DNA of 64,000 nt from Sutcliffiella horikoshii (GTDB lineage: Bacteria > Bacillota > Bacilli > Bacillales > Bacillaceae_I), in NCBI RefSeq assembly GCF_019931755.1, contig NZ_CP082918.1, forward strand, positions 2,274,001 through 2,338,000, written 5' to 3'. The position numbers and the translations under genes are program-made. Shown piece after piece: positions 33,656-42,490 of the stretch. Numbering within the stretch: the first letter of the stretch is position 1; the number at the start of each line of letters is the position of its first letter. The notes under the pieces are model-generated. The model did not search any database. It was not told the origin of the DNA and saw only the letters and a program-made list of their open reading frames with translations.

Positions 33656-35068
33656 TTAATCGGTGTGCCGAATTTTCAGCACTTCATCAGACTTAGATTT
33701 GTCTCCCATTTTAGCAAGTTTGTATTGGAGGGTCTGTCGGGGTATATCTAACATTTTTGCCGCTTTCATTACATTCCCCTTTGACTGGTTCATGGCATTT
33801 TTAATCATTAATTCTTCGGTCTTCTGTAATTCCATCCTTAACGATCCCGTACTTTGGGGGATTGTTGGACGTTGATTTTTTCTGTTCAACTTTAATGGGA
33901 GATGTTTAGTGGAAATCTTTTCTTCTTTTGATTTTAATAGGATATATTCTATCGTATTGATTAATTCTCTTACATTCCCTGGCCACTCATAAGATTGAAA
34001 CATTTCTTTTATTTCGATAGGCACTTGGTAAGGTATTCGTGTTTGCAGTTTCTTTTCTAAAAGGAGGCGAATGTCATGAGGTCGCTCCCTTAACGGCCGA
34101 ATATAGATCGGGCAAGTGTTCAATCGATAATACAAGTCTGCTCTAAAGGATCCATTTTCTACACATATCTCGGGAGACTCATTCATTGCAGTGATGATCC
34201 TGACATCCACTTTAATAGTAGAGGTGCCACCTACTCTCCTTATGGTTCCATCTTCAAGAACACGCAGGAGTTTCGCCTGAAGTTCTAACGGCATGGAATT
34301 CATCTCATCAAGAAATAAAGTTCCACCTGTTGCCAGTTCAAAAAGTCCTTTTCGGTCAACTGCACCGGTGTAACTGCCTTTTTCCGTTCCAAATAGGAGG
34401 CTTTCTAGCAAGGTAGCCGGTATTGCTCCACAATTTTGTGCAATGAAAGGTGCATGTTTTCTGGGAGATTGATGGTGAATTCCTTGCGCGATGATTTCCT
34501 TCCCCGTCCCTGTTTCTCCCCAAATTACAATAGGTAATATAGAGGATGCGAATAACGTGGCGTCTTGGAGCATATTTACACATTCAGTGTCATCGGTAAT
34601 GAAATCATCCAAGGTGTAGGATGACTGGATAGAGGAAATCTTCTTTGATCCAGGTGATCTATTAATTTTAGCTTGCAAGTCCATCAGTTTATTAGATAGC
34701 GTGTTTAAATGTCCATAATTTTTGGCAATTTCCACTGCTCCTAATAAATGGTCACCATTTAGGATTGGGATCGTAGTATTCACTGTTTCAAGAAGCTGCC
34801 CTTTTTTATTTTCATATCGTTGATTTTCATGATATATCGGTTTTTTCGTTTTCAGTACTTTCAGCAACGTACTTGTTTCCTCTGTCAAGGAAGGGAAAAC
34901 ATGCAAGAGGTGTTTTCCTACTACTTCCTCCACTTTCATGCCATCATAACCTGCTGCCACCTTGTTATAATAAATGGTAAATCCGTCTTTATCTACTGCG
35001 TGAATGGCTTCATCAATTCCATCTAAAATAGCCATTAGCATCTCTTTTGATAGTGTATGTGTTTGCAT
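33656..35068 (-). CDS. sigma-54-dependent transcriptional activator (KamR-like)
   Basis: The protein has 470 residues. The N-terminal PAS domain contains ILDGIDEAIHAVDKDGFTIYYN. The central AAA+ domain has Walker A GETGTGKE near residue 180, the sigma-54 contact loop as GSYTGA in place of the canonical GAFTGA, and Walker B GGTLFLDEM. A Fis-type HTH at the end has GNVMKAAKMLDIPRQTLQYKL. It matches the RocR/KamR group of Bacillus activators for amino-acid catabolism. ATG 35068 follows AGGCGGTG. It lies 12 bp downstream of ablB and directly upstream of the sigma-54 promoter of kamA, its presumed target. Confidence 0.9.
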   Translation of the reverse strand: MQTHTLSKEMLMAILDGIDEAIHAVDKDGFTIYYNKVAAGYDGMKVEEVVGKHLLHVFPSLTEETSTLLKVLKTKKPIYHENQRYENKKGQLLETVNTTIPILNGDHLLGAVEIAKNYGHLNTLSNKLMDLQAKINRSPGSKKISSIQSSYTLDDFITDDTECVNMLQDATLFASSILPIVIWGETGTGKEIIAQGIHHQSPRKHAPFIAQNCGAIPATLLESLLFGTEKGSYTGAVDRKGLFELATGGTLFLDEMNSMPLELQAKLLRVLEDGTIRRVGGTSTIKVDVRIITAMNESPEICVENGSFRADLYYRLNTCPIYIRPLRERPHDIRLLLEKKLQTRIPYQVPIEIKEMFQSYEWPGNVRELINTIEYILLKSKEEKISTKHLPLKLNRKNQRPTIPQSTGSLRMELQKTEELMIKNAMNQSKGNVMKAAKMLDIPRQTLQYKLAKMGDKSKSDEVLKIRHTD

Positions 35069-35080
35069 GTACAGCACCGC

Positions 35081-35968
35081 CTATTTCTCGGCAATCGGTG
35101 CCGGTTTTTGGGCATCCATTAATGATAGGTCTTTACTCCACACATTCATATCTTCAATCTTATCGAAAATATAACAATTATTCTTCAGTCTTCCTTTGTA
35201 GGTGTATTCCAGATTATGCAATACAGCGTTCATCCCAAATGAAAGCGCTCTGGCAATGGAATAACTGCAATAAATTTGTCTTTTCACTAATTCCGCTTCA
35301 AGTTCACGAATAAGCGAATTCATATATCCGCCTTTCCGTTTGGAAGGCGATGTGGCACAGTCCGTAATTTCAGCATTCTTATATGTTTCATTCATTTCGG
35401 CTGATGCGGCAGCGATAATTACTCCATGTTCTTCCAACAACATAAAGATTGTATTACTTTGAATTTGTTCCATAACATAATTTGGATCTTCAATTGGTAC
35501 AGGATAGATAGGGAAAACGTCTTTGTAAAAGCTCGATAATGCTTTGGCATCGGATACCTTTGCCACACGCAACGTTAAATCAGGATCAAGCAGCACTTCC
35601 TTTTGCTTTCTTTTTTGCCAGACCGAATCAAGTATATTATCTTCTTCACACCATTTATCACTATTATATCGATCCAGCTTTCTATATTTACACAAAAAGT
35701 ATCCTTCTCCACCAAGGAAGTATCCAGGAACAGAAGCTTCCAATAGAAATCCTCTCTCCATTAGAGTGCTTACATGTTCCTTTCTAGATTTTATGATTAC
35801 TTTCTCTACAAATGGCTGTTTGCTCCATTCCTCTATGCTTTGAATGATTTGATTTATGTTTCCTCTGAAATCTTCTATTTTCAGTCTTTTATTATAATAA
35901 TCCTCATAAGCGTTCACATAAATGGTTTCATTTTTAATTAATAAGGTTTTACCTGTTTTTATACTCAT
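35081..35968 (-). CDS. ablB: beta-lysine N-acetyltransferase (AblB/YodP)
   Basis: A GNAT-family enzyme of 295 residues expected to acetylate beta-lysine made by KamA. The N-terminal half has VEKVIIKSRKEHVSTLMERGF and GYFLGGEGYFLCKY. The C-terminal GNAT domain has LRVAKVSDAKALSSFYKDVF, the segment AEITDCATSPSKRKGG for acetyl-CoA binding and YKGRLKNNCYI. ATG 35968 is chosen because AGGAGGGGGG precedes it; the longer reading starts inside the germination gene. The paired gene kamA is separated from it by the sigma-54 activator. Confidence 0.9.
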   Translation of the reverse strand: MSIKTGKTLLIKNETIYVNAYEDYYNKRLKIEDFRGNINQIIQSIEEWSKQPFVEKVIIKSRKEHVSTLMERGFLLEASVPGYFLGGEGYFLCKYRKLDRYNSDKWCEEDNILDSVWQKRKQKEVLLDPDLTLRVAKVSDAKALSSFYKDVFPIYPVPIEDPNYVMEQIQSNTIFMLLEEHGVIIAAASAEMNETYKNAEITDCATSPSKRKGGYMNSLIRELEAELVKRQIYCSYSIARALSFGMNAVLHNLEYTYKGRLKNNCYIFDKIEDMNVWSKDLSLMDAQKPAPIAEK

Positions 35969-36038
35969 TGTATCCCCCCTCCTAATCAATTCGCTACAGA
36001 AGAGGAAATTCCCCCATAAATTTATACAGCCCACTATT

Positions 36039-37250
36039 TTATTGACCAGAAACCGGTTCATCGGTTAAAAAGCTTTTGTTTCGTATCCCAGACCGTTTGA
36101 TGCGGTAATCTGATACTACTTCCACTTCTGCTTCTGAAAAAACTTCGTCCCACTCGTCTTCAACCTTTTTAAACTTCTTTGGAGATGTACGGTAATATAC
36201 CTCCCCAAACCCAAAAATATCTGTTTTATATTCATCCTGCATTTTTTTGATCGTTGCCAAAATCTTCTCTTCTATATACTTATTTAATGCATCTTCATGA
36301 TTTTCATATGTTTGTATTTTTTCTAGATTTTGATGGCATTGTGTTCCTTGTATTTTCGCTTCTCCACTAATATTCACTTTGATTTTCACACCGGTCTCAT
36401 CTTCCATTGTTTTCACATCTGAGTGTGAATGTATAATGCGAATATCCAAAAAGTGCTTTTCGTCCTCGTTTCCTTCCATATAACATGGCACAGTAAGACT
36501 CGTTTTGCTTAGCCCCTGTGTCCAGAGATAGTCTCTTGCTTCTTCGCGAGATAAAAATCCGATCAGCTTATCCTTTTTAAATACGGACAAACCGGAAATT
36601 ATGACAGTCGAGTCCAACTCTGTCTTCGAATTTTGTTCAATATTTTTCCCTGCTTCCGGGTTTCCTTTTATGGAAACGGCACTTGTCACCGGATGACGCC
36701 CCTTTGAAGTCAGAGAGGAAATAAAATCTGTAAGGCGAACATACGGGTCCCCTCCCCATTCTTCCAAGTAGACTTCAATTTGCTTATGAATTTTGATAGA
36801 AGGTACCAATTCTAACGGATAGGTTGTTTTTACGATATCAGAAGCCTTTGATCCTCTAGATATCAATATGTTGAAGTCATTGCGAAATTCTCCTGTTCTT
36901 TCTAAAAAGTCCAATACATCACCAACACCCTCTTTCGCGAGGAGTTCATCGATAACAATGATTCTAGTGTGAGAATAGATTAGTTTTCTAGAAAGTCCGA
37001 CATTCATTCTTTCCGACAGTTCCGCAAGTGAATTCCCTTCCTCTTGGAAAGTAATAACTGGAGTTCCGCTACCAGGCTGGTCAGCGGAAAGTTGTGGGGC
37101 GTTAATTGACTCGACGGTGACCCGGAATTTTGCATTTTCTCCCTTTTCAATTGCAATCCCTGTGACAATGGAAATTTCATTTAGCTCGACTTTATCCCAG
37201 CATCCTGTTAAAAAGACTAAGACGGAGCAGATACATAGCCATTTTCTCAT
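36039..37250 (-). CDS. germinant receptor subunit C (GerC/GerKC-type lipoprotein)
   Basis: Ger(x)C lipoprotein of 403 residues: a signal ending FLTGCWDKVELNEISIVTG with the lipid-anchored Cys near 17. Conserved blocks are ESINAPQLSADQPG, SRKLIYSHTRIIVIDE and the C-terminal domain with DIFGFGEVYYR. It forms part of the inner-membrane receptor that senses nutrients and triggers germination. It overlaps subunit A by 4 bp (ATGA). Confidence 0.92.
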   Translation of the reverse strand: MRKWLCICSVLVFLTGCWDKVELNEISIVTGIAIEKGENAKFRVTVESINAPQLSADQPGSGTPVITFQEEGNSLAELSERMNVGLSRKLIYSHTRIIVIDELLAKEGVGDVLDFLERTGEFRNDFNILISRGSKASDIVKTTYPLELVPSIKIHKQIEVYLEEWGGDPYVRLTDFISSLTSKGRHPVTSAVSIKGNPEAGKNIEQNSKTELDSTVIISGLSVFKKDKLIGFLSREEARDYLWTQGLSKTSLTVPCYMEGNEDEKHFLDIRIIHSHSDVKTMEDETGVKIKVNISGEAKIQGTQCHQNLEKIQTYENHEDALNKYIEEKILATIKKMQDEYKTDIFGFGEVYYRTSPKKFKKVEDEWDEVFSEAEVEVVSDYRIKRSGIRNKSFLTDEPVSGQ

Positions 37251-38839
37251 GAAAAATTCCCCTTATCTTGTGATGGTCCACTATTGTTTCCTTGATCAGA
37301 TGTTTTCTTCGTATGTTTAGGTTTTAAATAGGACGGCCGGGTGATATTATCCCAAACAGGCATTCTGACAAAAACATCCTTTTGATCTTCCAAAAGGAGC
37401 GGGGCCACAGGTGCCAGATAAGGTACACCATATGAACGCAAACCAGTTAAATGGATGACCATGATGACAACCAAAAGGAGGACCCCATACAACCCAATCA
37501 ATGCTGCCATTAAAATAAAGGCAAACCTTAAAATCCTCGTAGCAATGGAAAAGTTATAAATAGGAGAAACAAAGCTTGCGATTGCTGTCAATGCGACAAT
37601 TATTATTAAAACGCTAGAAACCAATCCAGCTTCCACGGCTGCTTGTCCAATTACCAATGCACCTACAATGGAAACTGTTTGCCCAACAGCCCTTGGCATT
37701 CTTACACCAGCTTCCCTTAACACTTCAAAAGTAAGTTCCATCAGCAGTATTTCGATTACCGCCGGAAAAGGTACTCCCTCCCTCTGAGCCTGGACACTAA
37801 TTAACAAGGAAGTTGGAATCAGTTCGTGATGATAGGTAGAGATGGCTACATATAAAGATGGCAGCAACAACGAAACCATAAATGACACATAACGGATAAT
37901 CCTGATGAAAGAAGCCATAAAAAACGGTTGATAATAATCTTCTGTTGAAATAAAGAAATCCGTAAATACAGTTGGCACACTTAAAGCAAAAGGACTGCCA
38001 TCCACTAACACTGCAACCTTTCCTTCTATTAGATTTGCCGCTATATTATCTGGCCTTTCTGTGTTAAAGGTAAGTGGAAAAGGTGTTAGAGATTTGTCAG
38101 TCAAGAACTCCTCAATGTTCCCACTATCAAAAAGTCCGACAACATTTACCTTTTCTATCCGGCTCTTCACTTCCTGTACAAGCCCATCGTTCGTAATGTT
38201 TTTTATATACCCTATCACAACCGCAGTTTTTGTATCCTGTCCTACACGGTATTGGTCAAAACAAAGGTTGGGATTGCGGATTCTGCGTCTGATCAAACTA
38301 ATATTTGTATTCATCGTTTCTGTAAAGCTGTCCTTTGGTCCCCTGATGATTGTTTGGGTGCTCGGCTCCGTTACGCTTCTTTTTTCAATGCTTCCCAAAT
38401 TGATACACAAAGCTTTTTCGATTCCATCTATTACGATGACAGCATACCCATTCAGGAGCTTCCAAAATATCTGATGATAATTCTCTGCAAATTTATAGGG
38501 AACCGAAGCGAAAAATTCTTTTCTGAACTCTTCCAAATTTCCAGACTGTAAAACCGTGTCAGAACCTTCTGCCGCAATGAGGGGCTCAAAAATTTCCTCT
38601 GTTAATCTTTCTTTCGAAATCAACGTATCGAAATAATAAGCAATGGCATCCCTTTTTCCAACTATTAAAGTAGAATAGTGAAAATCAATGGAAAGAGAAA
38701 ATTCCTTTTGTATGATGTCGTCATTTTCCTTTAGAGATAGCAATAGTGGTTCGGACGTTTCTTCCTGGGAATAAAGCTCTTTATCAGTAGAACTGATATC
38801 CCCACTTTCTCCCAATAAGAATTTTTTTAACTTTCCCAT
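37247..38839 (-). CDS. germinant receptor subunit A (GerA family)
   Basis: This 530-residue GerA-type protein has a large N-terminal hydrophilic domain (to about residue 300), including YAVIVIDGIEKALCINLGSIEKR and FCFDQYRVG-like segments. Four or five membrane helices follow, with the hallmark PFPAVIEILLMELTFEVLREAG and GVRMPRAVGQTVSIVGALVIGQAAVEAG. Its C-terminus ends in a hydrophilic Lys/Ser/Asn tail. It overlaps subunit B by 13 bp. Confidence 0.93.
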   Translation of the reverse strand: MGKLKKFLLGESGDISSTDKELYSQEETSEPLLLSLKENDDIIQKEFSLSIDFHYSTLIVGKRDAIAYYFDTLISKERLTEEIFEPLIAAEGSDTVLQSGNLEEFRKEFFASVPYKFAENYHQIFWKLLNGYAVIVIDGIEKALCINLGSIEKRSVTEPSTQTIIRGPKDSFTETMNTNISLIRRRIRNPNLCFDQYRVGQDTKTAVVIGYIKNITNDGLVQEVKSRIEKVNVVGLFDSGNIEEFLTDKSLTPFPLTFNTERPDNIAANLIEGKVAVLVDGSPFALSVPTVFTDFFISTEDYYQPFFMASFIRIIRYVSFMVSLLLPSLYVAISTYHHELIPTSLLISVQAQREGVPFPAVIEILLMELTFEVLREAGVRMPRAVGQTVSIVGALVIGQAAVEAGLVSSVLIIIVALTAIASFVSPIYNFSIATRILRFAFILMAALIGLYGVLLLVVIMVIHLTGLRSYGVPYLAPVAPLLLEDQKDVFVRMPVWDNITRPSYLKPKHTKKTSDQGNNSGPSQDKGNFS

Positions 38840-39954
38840 TCCATTTCACTCCTCTTCCTGCCTCTTTTCTTCCTTGTTCGGATCAGCACGATCACAAGTA
38901 ATAAAAGCGGCAATGCGAACTGAAAAGGAAGATGGACATAATAAGGCACAATCTGTAAACCTTCCTCGATATGTTCAGCGAAATTATCGGTTATGATGAT
39001 TGAAGACAAACATATGATGGAACCAATAGGAAAAAGATATGTCCGATACTCCCTTTTTGATAAATGTTCTAACCCTTTTACTGCACCAAAAAAGAAAACT
39101 CCTATTTTAACGATGATTCCGAACATAACCACAAAGACAACCGCAATATCCACCCTTTCAATAAAATCCAATAATGAGATTTCACGTGCAGCGGAAAGGA
39201 GCGGGAAATTCGACCTTTCTTTCATTTCATGCCCAAGCGTCATCACTTGAATGACAGAGGAATAGACAAGTACTAATGTACTGAGGATGATACTTGCTAT
39301 AGCAAAACCTTTTGCCTTCTTGTATTTTGTGACGAGTGGTAACACAACTGCAAAAGCAATCAGCTCTCCGTAAGGAAAGGTCAATAGACTAGGAAAAACC
39401 GCTTGAAAAATTGGTTTTATTCCCTCATCAAGGAATGGCCTCAAGTTCTCAAATTGGATTTCTCCAGACATCAAAATAAACATCCCTACTAAAAATGTAA
39501 AAGAGAACACATACGGAAAAAATATCTCCGAGGTTCTTGCCATTACTTCTATACCGGAGTTCAACATGTAAATAATCGTCAGCATAATAGTGATGCTTAT
39601 TATTTCAATGGGAGTATAGATAAAAATGGTGGACACAATTAGTTCGCCAAAGTCCCTCATAACCCTTGAAGAAATATAGATGAAATACATGATATATAGG
39701 AAACTTATTGCTCCTCCTAACCACTTGCCAAGACAGAATTCTAAAAGAGCAAATAGATTATAGCCCTTTTTTCTACCTAACATGAAATGCAGTACATAAA
39801 TATAGCCAACCCCTATTAGTCCAGCCAGGCTAATGGCAATCCACACATTTTGCTTGGCTTCTCCACCTATCCCAACAACTGTGGCGCTGCCCATTTCAAA
39901 AATCAGCATTAAGATAAAAAGTTGCCATAATGATATTGTTTCTTTATTTCCCAT
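38827..39954 (-). CDS. germinant receptor subunit B (GerB/spore permease family)
   Basis: This APC-type integral membrane protein has 375 residues and about ten helices, with KETISLWQLFILMLIFEMGSA at the start, FIYTPIEIISITIMLTIIYM and a charged Arg/Lys C-terminus. GerB subunits bind the germinant amino acid or sugar. ATG 39954 is used because homology starts there and AAAGGTG lies upstream. Its ligand is unknown; location within a lysine catabolic cluster makes lysine or beta-lysine worth testing. Confidence 0.92.
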   Translation of the reverse strand: MGNKETISLWQLFILMLIFEMGSATVVGIGGEAKQNVWIAISLAGLIGVGYIYVLHFMLGRKKGYNLFALLEFCLGKWLGGAISFLYIMYFIYISSRVMRDFGELIVSTIFIYTPIEIISITIMLTIIYMLNSGIEVMARTSEIFFPYVFSFTFLVGMFILMSGEIQFENLRPFLDEGIKPIFQAVFPSLLTFPYGELIAFAVVLPLVTKYKKAKGFAIASIILSTLVLVYSSVIQVMTLGHEMKERSNFPLLSAAREISLLDFIERVDIAVVFVVMFGIIVKIGVFFFGAVKGLEHLSKREYRTYLFPIGSIICLSSIIITDNFAEHIEEGLQIVPYYVHLPFQFALPLLLLVIVLIRTRKKRGRKRSEMEWES

Positions 39955-40183
39955 TAGCACCTTTACCCCTGCCTTTATTATTTTTGAAACGAATATCCTG
40001 GATAAGAGCAATTGCAATTCCAAATACAAACGTCAAATATACCATCCACTCTCTTAAACCGGGATCAAAAATGAACAAACGTGTAAAACAATCTAAGACA
40101 TTACTGTCATAGTAATAACAATCCAAAATTGTCGTAAAAAGCACCATACTCATAAATAGTAGGATCGTCAAAAATGTCACCAT
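39944..40183 (-). CDS. small two-helix membrane protein, germinant receptor D-type subunit
   Basis: The protein has 79 residues with two hydrophobic helices (VTFLTILLFMSMVLFTTIL and WMVYLTFVFGIAIALIQDI) and a basic C-terminus. Small two-helix D subunits accompany many Ger receptor operons and modulate their response. ATG 40183 follows CGGAGGCA. It overlaps subunit B by 11 bp, supporting a four-gene D-B-A-C operon. Confidence 0.75.
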   Translation of the reverse strand: MVTFLTILLFMSMVLFTTILDCYYYDSNVLDCFTRLFIFDPGLREWMVYLTFVFGIAIALIQDIRFKNNKGRGKGANGK

Positions 40184-40212
40184 CAAGTTGCCTCCGGTCT
40201 TCATATACTTGA

Positions 40213-40241
40213 TAGTATTTTCTAATTATCAGAGGTTATGT
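40213..40241 (-). promoter_or_regulatory. candidate SigG promoter of the ger operon
   Basis: ACATAA (40236-40241), a 16-bp spacer and AATACTA (40213-40219) on the minus strand loosely fit the forespore SigG consensus. The spacing is one base short, so confidence is low. Confidence 0.3.
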
Positions 40242-40289
40242 AAAATAGTGTAGAATGAAGAGGATGAATGTCAGTTGAGGTACTGGGAA

Positions 40290-40440
40290 GCGGGGATATC
40301 AAGAAAAAAATCAATATATCAATAAGTTTGGAGATATATCAATAAATTCTGGCATATATCAATAAATTCCGAGATATATCAAGAATTCTGGAGATATATC
40401 AAGAAAAATAAGATTATATCAAGAAATCGACATAGTTCAA
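40290..40440. repeat. 20-bp tandem array, core GATATATCAATAA
   Basis: ATATCAA begins at 40296, 40316, 40336, 40356, 40376, 40396 and 40416, an exact 20-bp period for seven units, with a degenerate eighth. The flanking half of each unit varies (AATTCTGG, AATTCCGA, AGTTTGGA). It lies between the ger operon and yodQ and contains no ORF. Confidence 0.85.
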
Positions 40441-40496
40441 CAATTTTCACCTTCCCGCCCGGAGCCATGCAAATCGCTTGGAGCGGAGATCAACAT

Positions 40497-40525
40497 AAAA
40501 AAAGAACCTCTTTAATAAGAGATCC
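40497..40525 (-). terminator. terminator of the yodT-S-R-Q unit
   Basis: GATCTCTT pairs with AAGAGGTTC around 4 bases and is followed by seven T on the minus strand. Confidence 0.75.
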
Positions 40526-40531
40526 CTTCAT

Positions 40532-41800
40532 TTATGCTTCATCGGAGATTTCACACCAGTCCATTAACAGGATGGCAAAAATCTCTGCTGCTTTCATCAT
40601 TTCTTCAATAGAAATATACTCATTAGGATAATGCGCTACCTCCGTTGTTCCTGGCCCGCATACAACAGTAGGAATGCCTAAAATTTGGGTGAATAATCCT
40701 CCATCTGTCCCCCACGGTGATGCTTCTAAAATAGGCTGTTTCTTTTCCACTTGTGTATATGCTTTTTCCAAACTCTTTACGAAAGGATGGTCTAAATCTA
40801 CTGATCCTGGGACCCACTGCGCCCCAAACCATTCCAGTTCGACAGGGTGACTTTCAAACCATGGATCGGTTTTACACAGGTCATTCATACAAGCTGCAAG
40901 TTCCTGTTTCACTTCTATTAGTTTCTCTTCAGGGCCTACTCCTATCCTTCCTTCCAGCACTATCAAATCTGGTACAGAGGAAGGCCAACTTCCGCCTTCT
41001 ATTTTCCCTATATTAATAGGAAGTGGAATGGGAATATCTTTGAATAAAGGGTCTTCTATTCTTTCATTTCTTTTCGTTTCTAACTCTTGGATTCTTCTGA
41101 TAACAAGGATGCTCTTTTCAAGGGCACTGACCCCCTCATACCTCGTACCTCCATGTGCAGACCTACCCTTTACTTTTAGCCGAAACCACATCGAACCTTG
41201 TTGTTTTGGGAATATTTTCATATTTGTAGGTTCAGGGATTAGTACTGCATCTGCAGTATAACCTCTGAGGATTGCCGCTAATGTGCCTGCTCCCCCGCTC
41301 TCTTCTTCAATCACACTTTGAAAAATAACATCCCCTTTAAGTTTTACCCCCAACGATTTTAGTGCATTTACAGCAAGAAGTAAGGAGACGTTTCCTCCCT
41401 TCATATCTGTACTACCACGACCATATACTTTCCCGTCTTCCACTTTCCCTTCGTACGGGTCAAAGTCCCACTGCAGCAAGTCTCCTTCAGGGACCACATC
41501 GATATGACCGTTTAGAATTAATGAGCGGCCACCACCAGTACCACGCCAAACAGCTACTACATTGGGAGAATCCTCGAAATTCTCGCGCGTCGATACAAAA
41601 TTTTCATGAGCACTCATTTCCTTTATATCCGGCTCCCAAATATCTATTTCCAAACCTAGTTCCCGGCACGTTTCAATCACCACTGCTTGTGCGGAACTTT
41701 CCCGCCCCTGGATACTTCTTTCTTGAATAAGTTTCCTTAAGAGCTTTACAGCGTTCCCCCTGTTTTTCCCAAACCATTCCTTGATCAACTTCTGTTTCAT
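40532..41800 (-). CDS. M20-family deacylase (YodQ-like)
   Basis: This M20 metallopeptidase, ArgE/DapE type, has 422 residues. The first metal site is NGHIDVVPEGD and GRGSTDMKGG near residues 105-140, then SVIEEESGGAGTLAAI with the general base, PEPTN, the dimerisation domain with GRSAHGGTRYEGVSA, and EVAHYPNEYISIEE at the end. In this cluster it may remove the acetyl group from a beta-lysine derivative. Annotation as acetylornithine deacetylase would be misleading here. ATG 41800 is favoured by AAGGGTGG. Confidence 0.85.
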   Translation of the reverse strand: MKQKLIKEWFGKNRGNAVKLLRKLIQERSIQGRESSAQAVVIETCRELGLEIDIWEPDIKEMSAHENFVSTRENFEDSPNVVAVWRGTGGGRSLILNGHIDVVPEGDLLQWDFDPYEGKVEDGKVYGRGSTDMKGGNVSLLLAVNALKSLGVKLKGDVIFQSVIEEESGGAGTLAAILRGYTADAVLIPEPTNMKIFPKQQGSMWFRLKVKGRSAHGGTRYEGVSALEKSILVIRRIQELETKRNERIEDPLFKDIPIPLPINIGKIEGGSWPSSVPDLIVLEGRIGVGPEEKLIEVKQELAACMNDLCKTDPWFESHPVELEWFGAQWVPGSVDLDHPFVKSLEKAYTQVEKKQPILEASPWGTDGGLFTQILGIPTVVCGPGTTEVAHYPNEYISIEEMMKAAEIFAILLMDWCEISDEA

Positions 41801-41836
41801 CTCATCCACCCTTCTTCCAGCTTCCTATTGAATCTT

Positions 41837-42490
41837 TTATAAAATTGCAGGTGAAAGCGTAAAAGAAGCTTCTGTTTTCTCTTTTACCTGCTCCAAACTA
41901 ACACCTGGCATTAATTCAGAAAGCATCAATCCATCTTTCTTAACTTCAAAAACTGCTAAATCGGTAATTATAAGGTCCACACAATTCGGTGTTGTTACAG
42001 GTAAACTGCACGTTTTTACTACCTTTGATTGCCCATATTTATCAGTATGACTCATCAATACAATCACTTTTTTAGCTTTTTGTGAGAGCTCCATGGCCCC
42101 ACCCATACCCGGCACCCTTTTGCCCGGTACTATCCAATTCGCTAAATCACCTTGTTCAGACACTTGCAACGAACCTAAAATGGTAATATCAAGTTTCCCT
42201 CTTCTGATCATTCCAAAAGCAAGCGCACTATCAAAATAAGATGCGCCTGGCTGGATAGATACAGGAAACCCTGCTGCATTGCAGAGATTTTCATCCTCTT
42301 CTCCTGTCAATGGAGTGGATCCCATCCCTAAAACACCATTCTCGGCTTGGAAAAAGACATGAGTATTTTCAGGCAAGTGATTGGGAACTAAAGAAGGAAT
42401 GCCTATTCCCAAGTTTACGACCATTCCATTTTCTATTTCTTTTGCTGCTCTTTTGGCAATCAAATTCCGTATGTTTCCTCCCATACCCAT
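41837..42490 (-). CDS. CoA-transferase subunit B (YodR-like)
   Basis: This 217-residue family I CoA-transferase beta chain has MVVNLGIGIPSLVPNHL and the catalytic glutamate in FQAENGVLGMGS near residue 50, plus VPGMGGAMELSQKAKKVIVLM. It overlaps subunit A by 31 bp. With subunit A it is expected to transfer CoA to an acid intermediate of lysine/beta-lysine degradation; the exact acid is unknown. Confidence 0.9.
   Translation of the reverse strand: MGMGGNIRNLIAKRAAKEIENGMVVNLGIGIPSLVPNHLPENTHVFFQAENGVLGMGSTPLTGEEDENLCNAAGFPVSIQPGASYFDSALAFGMIRRGKLDITILGSLQVSEQGDLANWIVPGKRVPGMGGAMELSQKAKKVIVLMSHTDKYGQSKVVKTCSLPVTTPNCVDLIITDLAVFEVKKDGLMLSELMPGVSLEQVKEKTEASFTLSPAIL

Noticed and set aside
40290..40440. 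20-bp array as plasmid iterons or a replication origin
   Set aside because: No replication initiator gene nearby and the region is ordinary chromosomal content between catabolic and germination genes.
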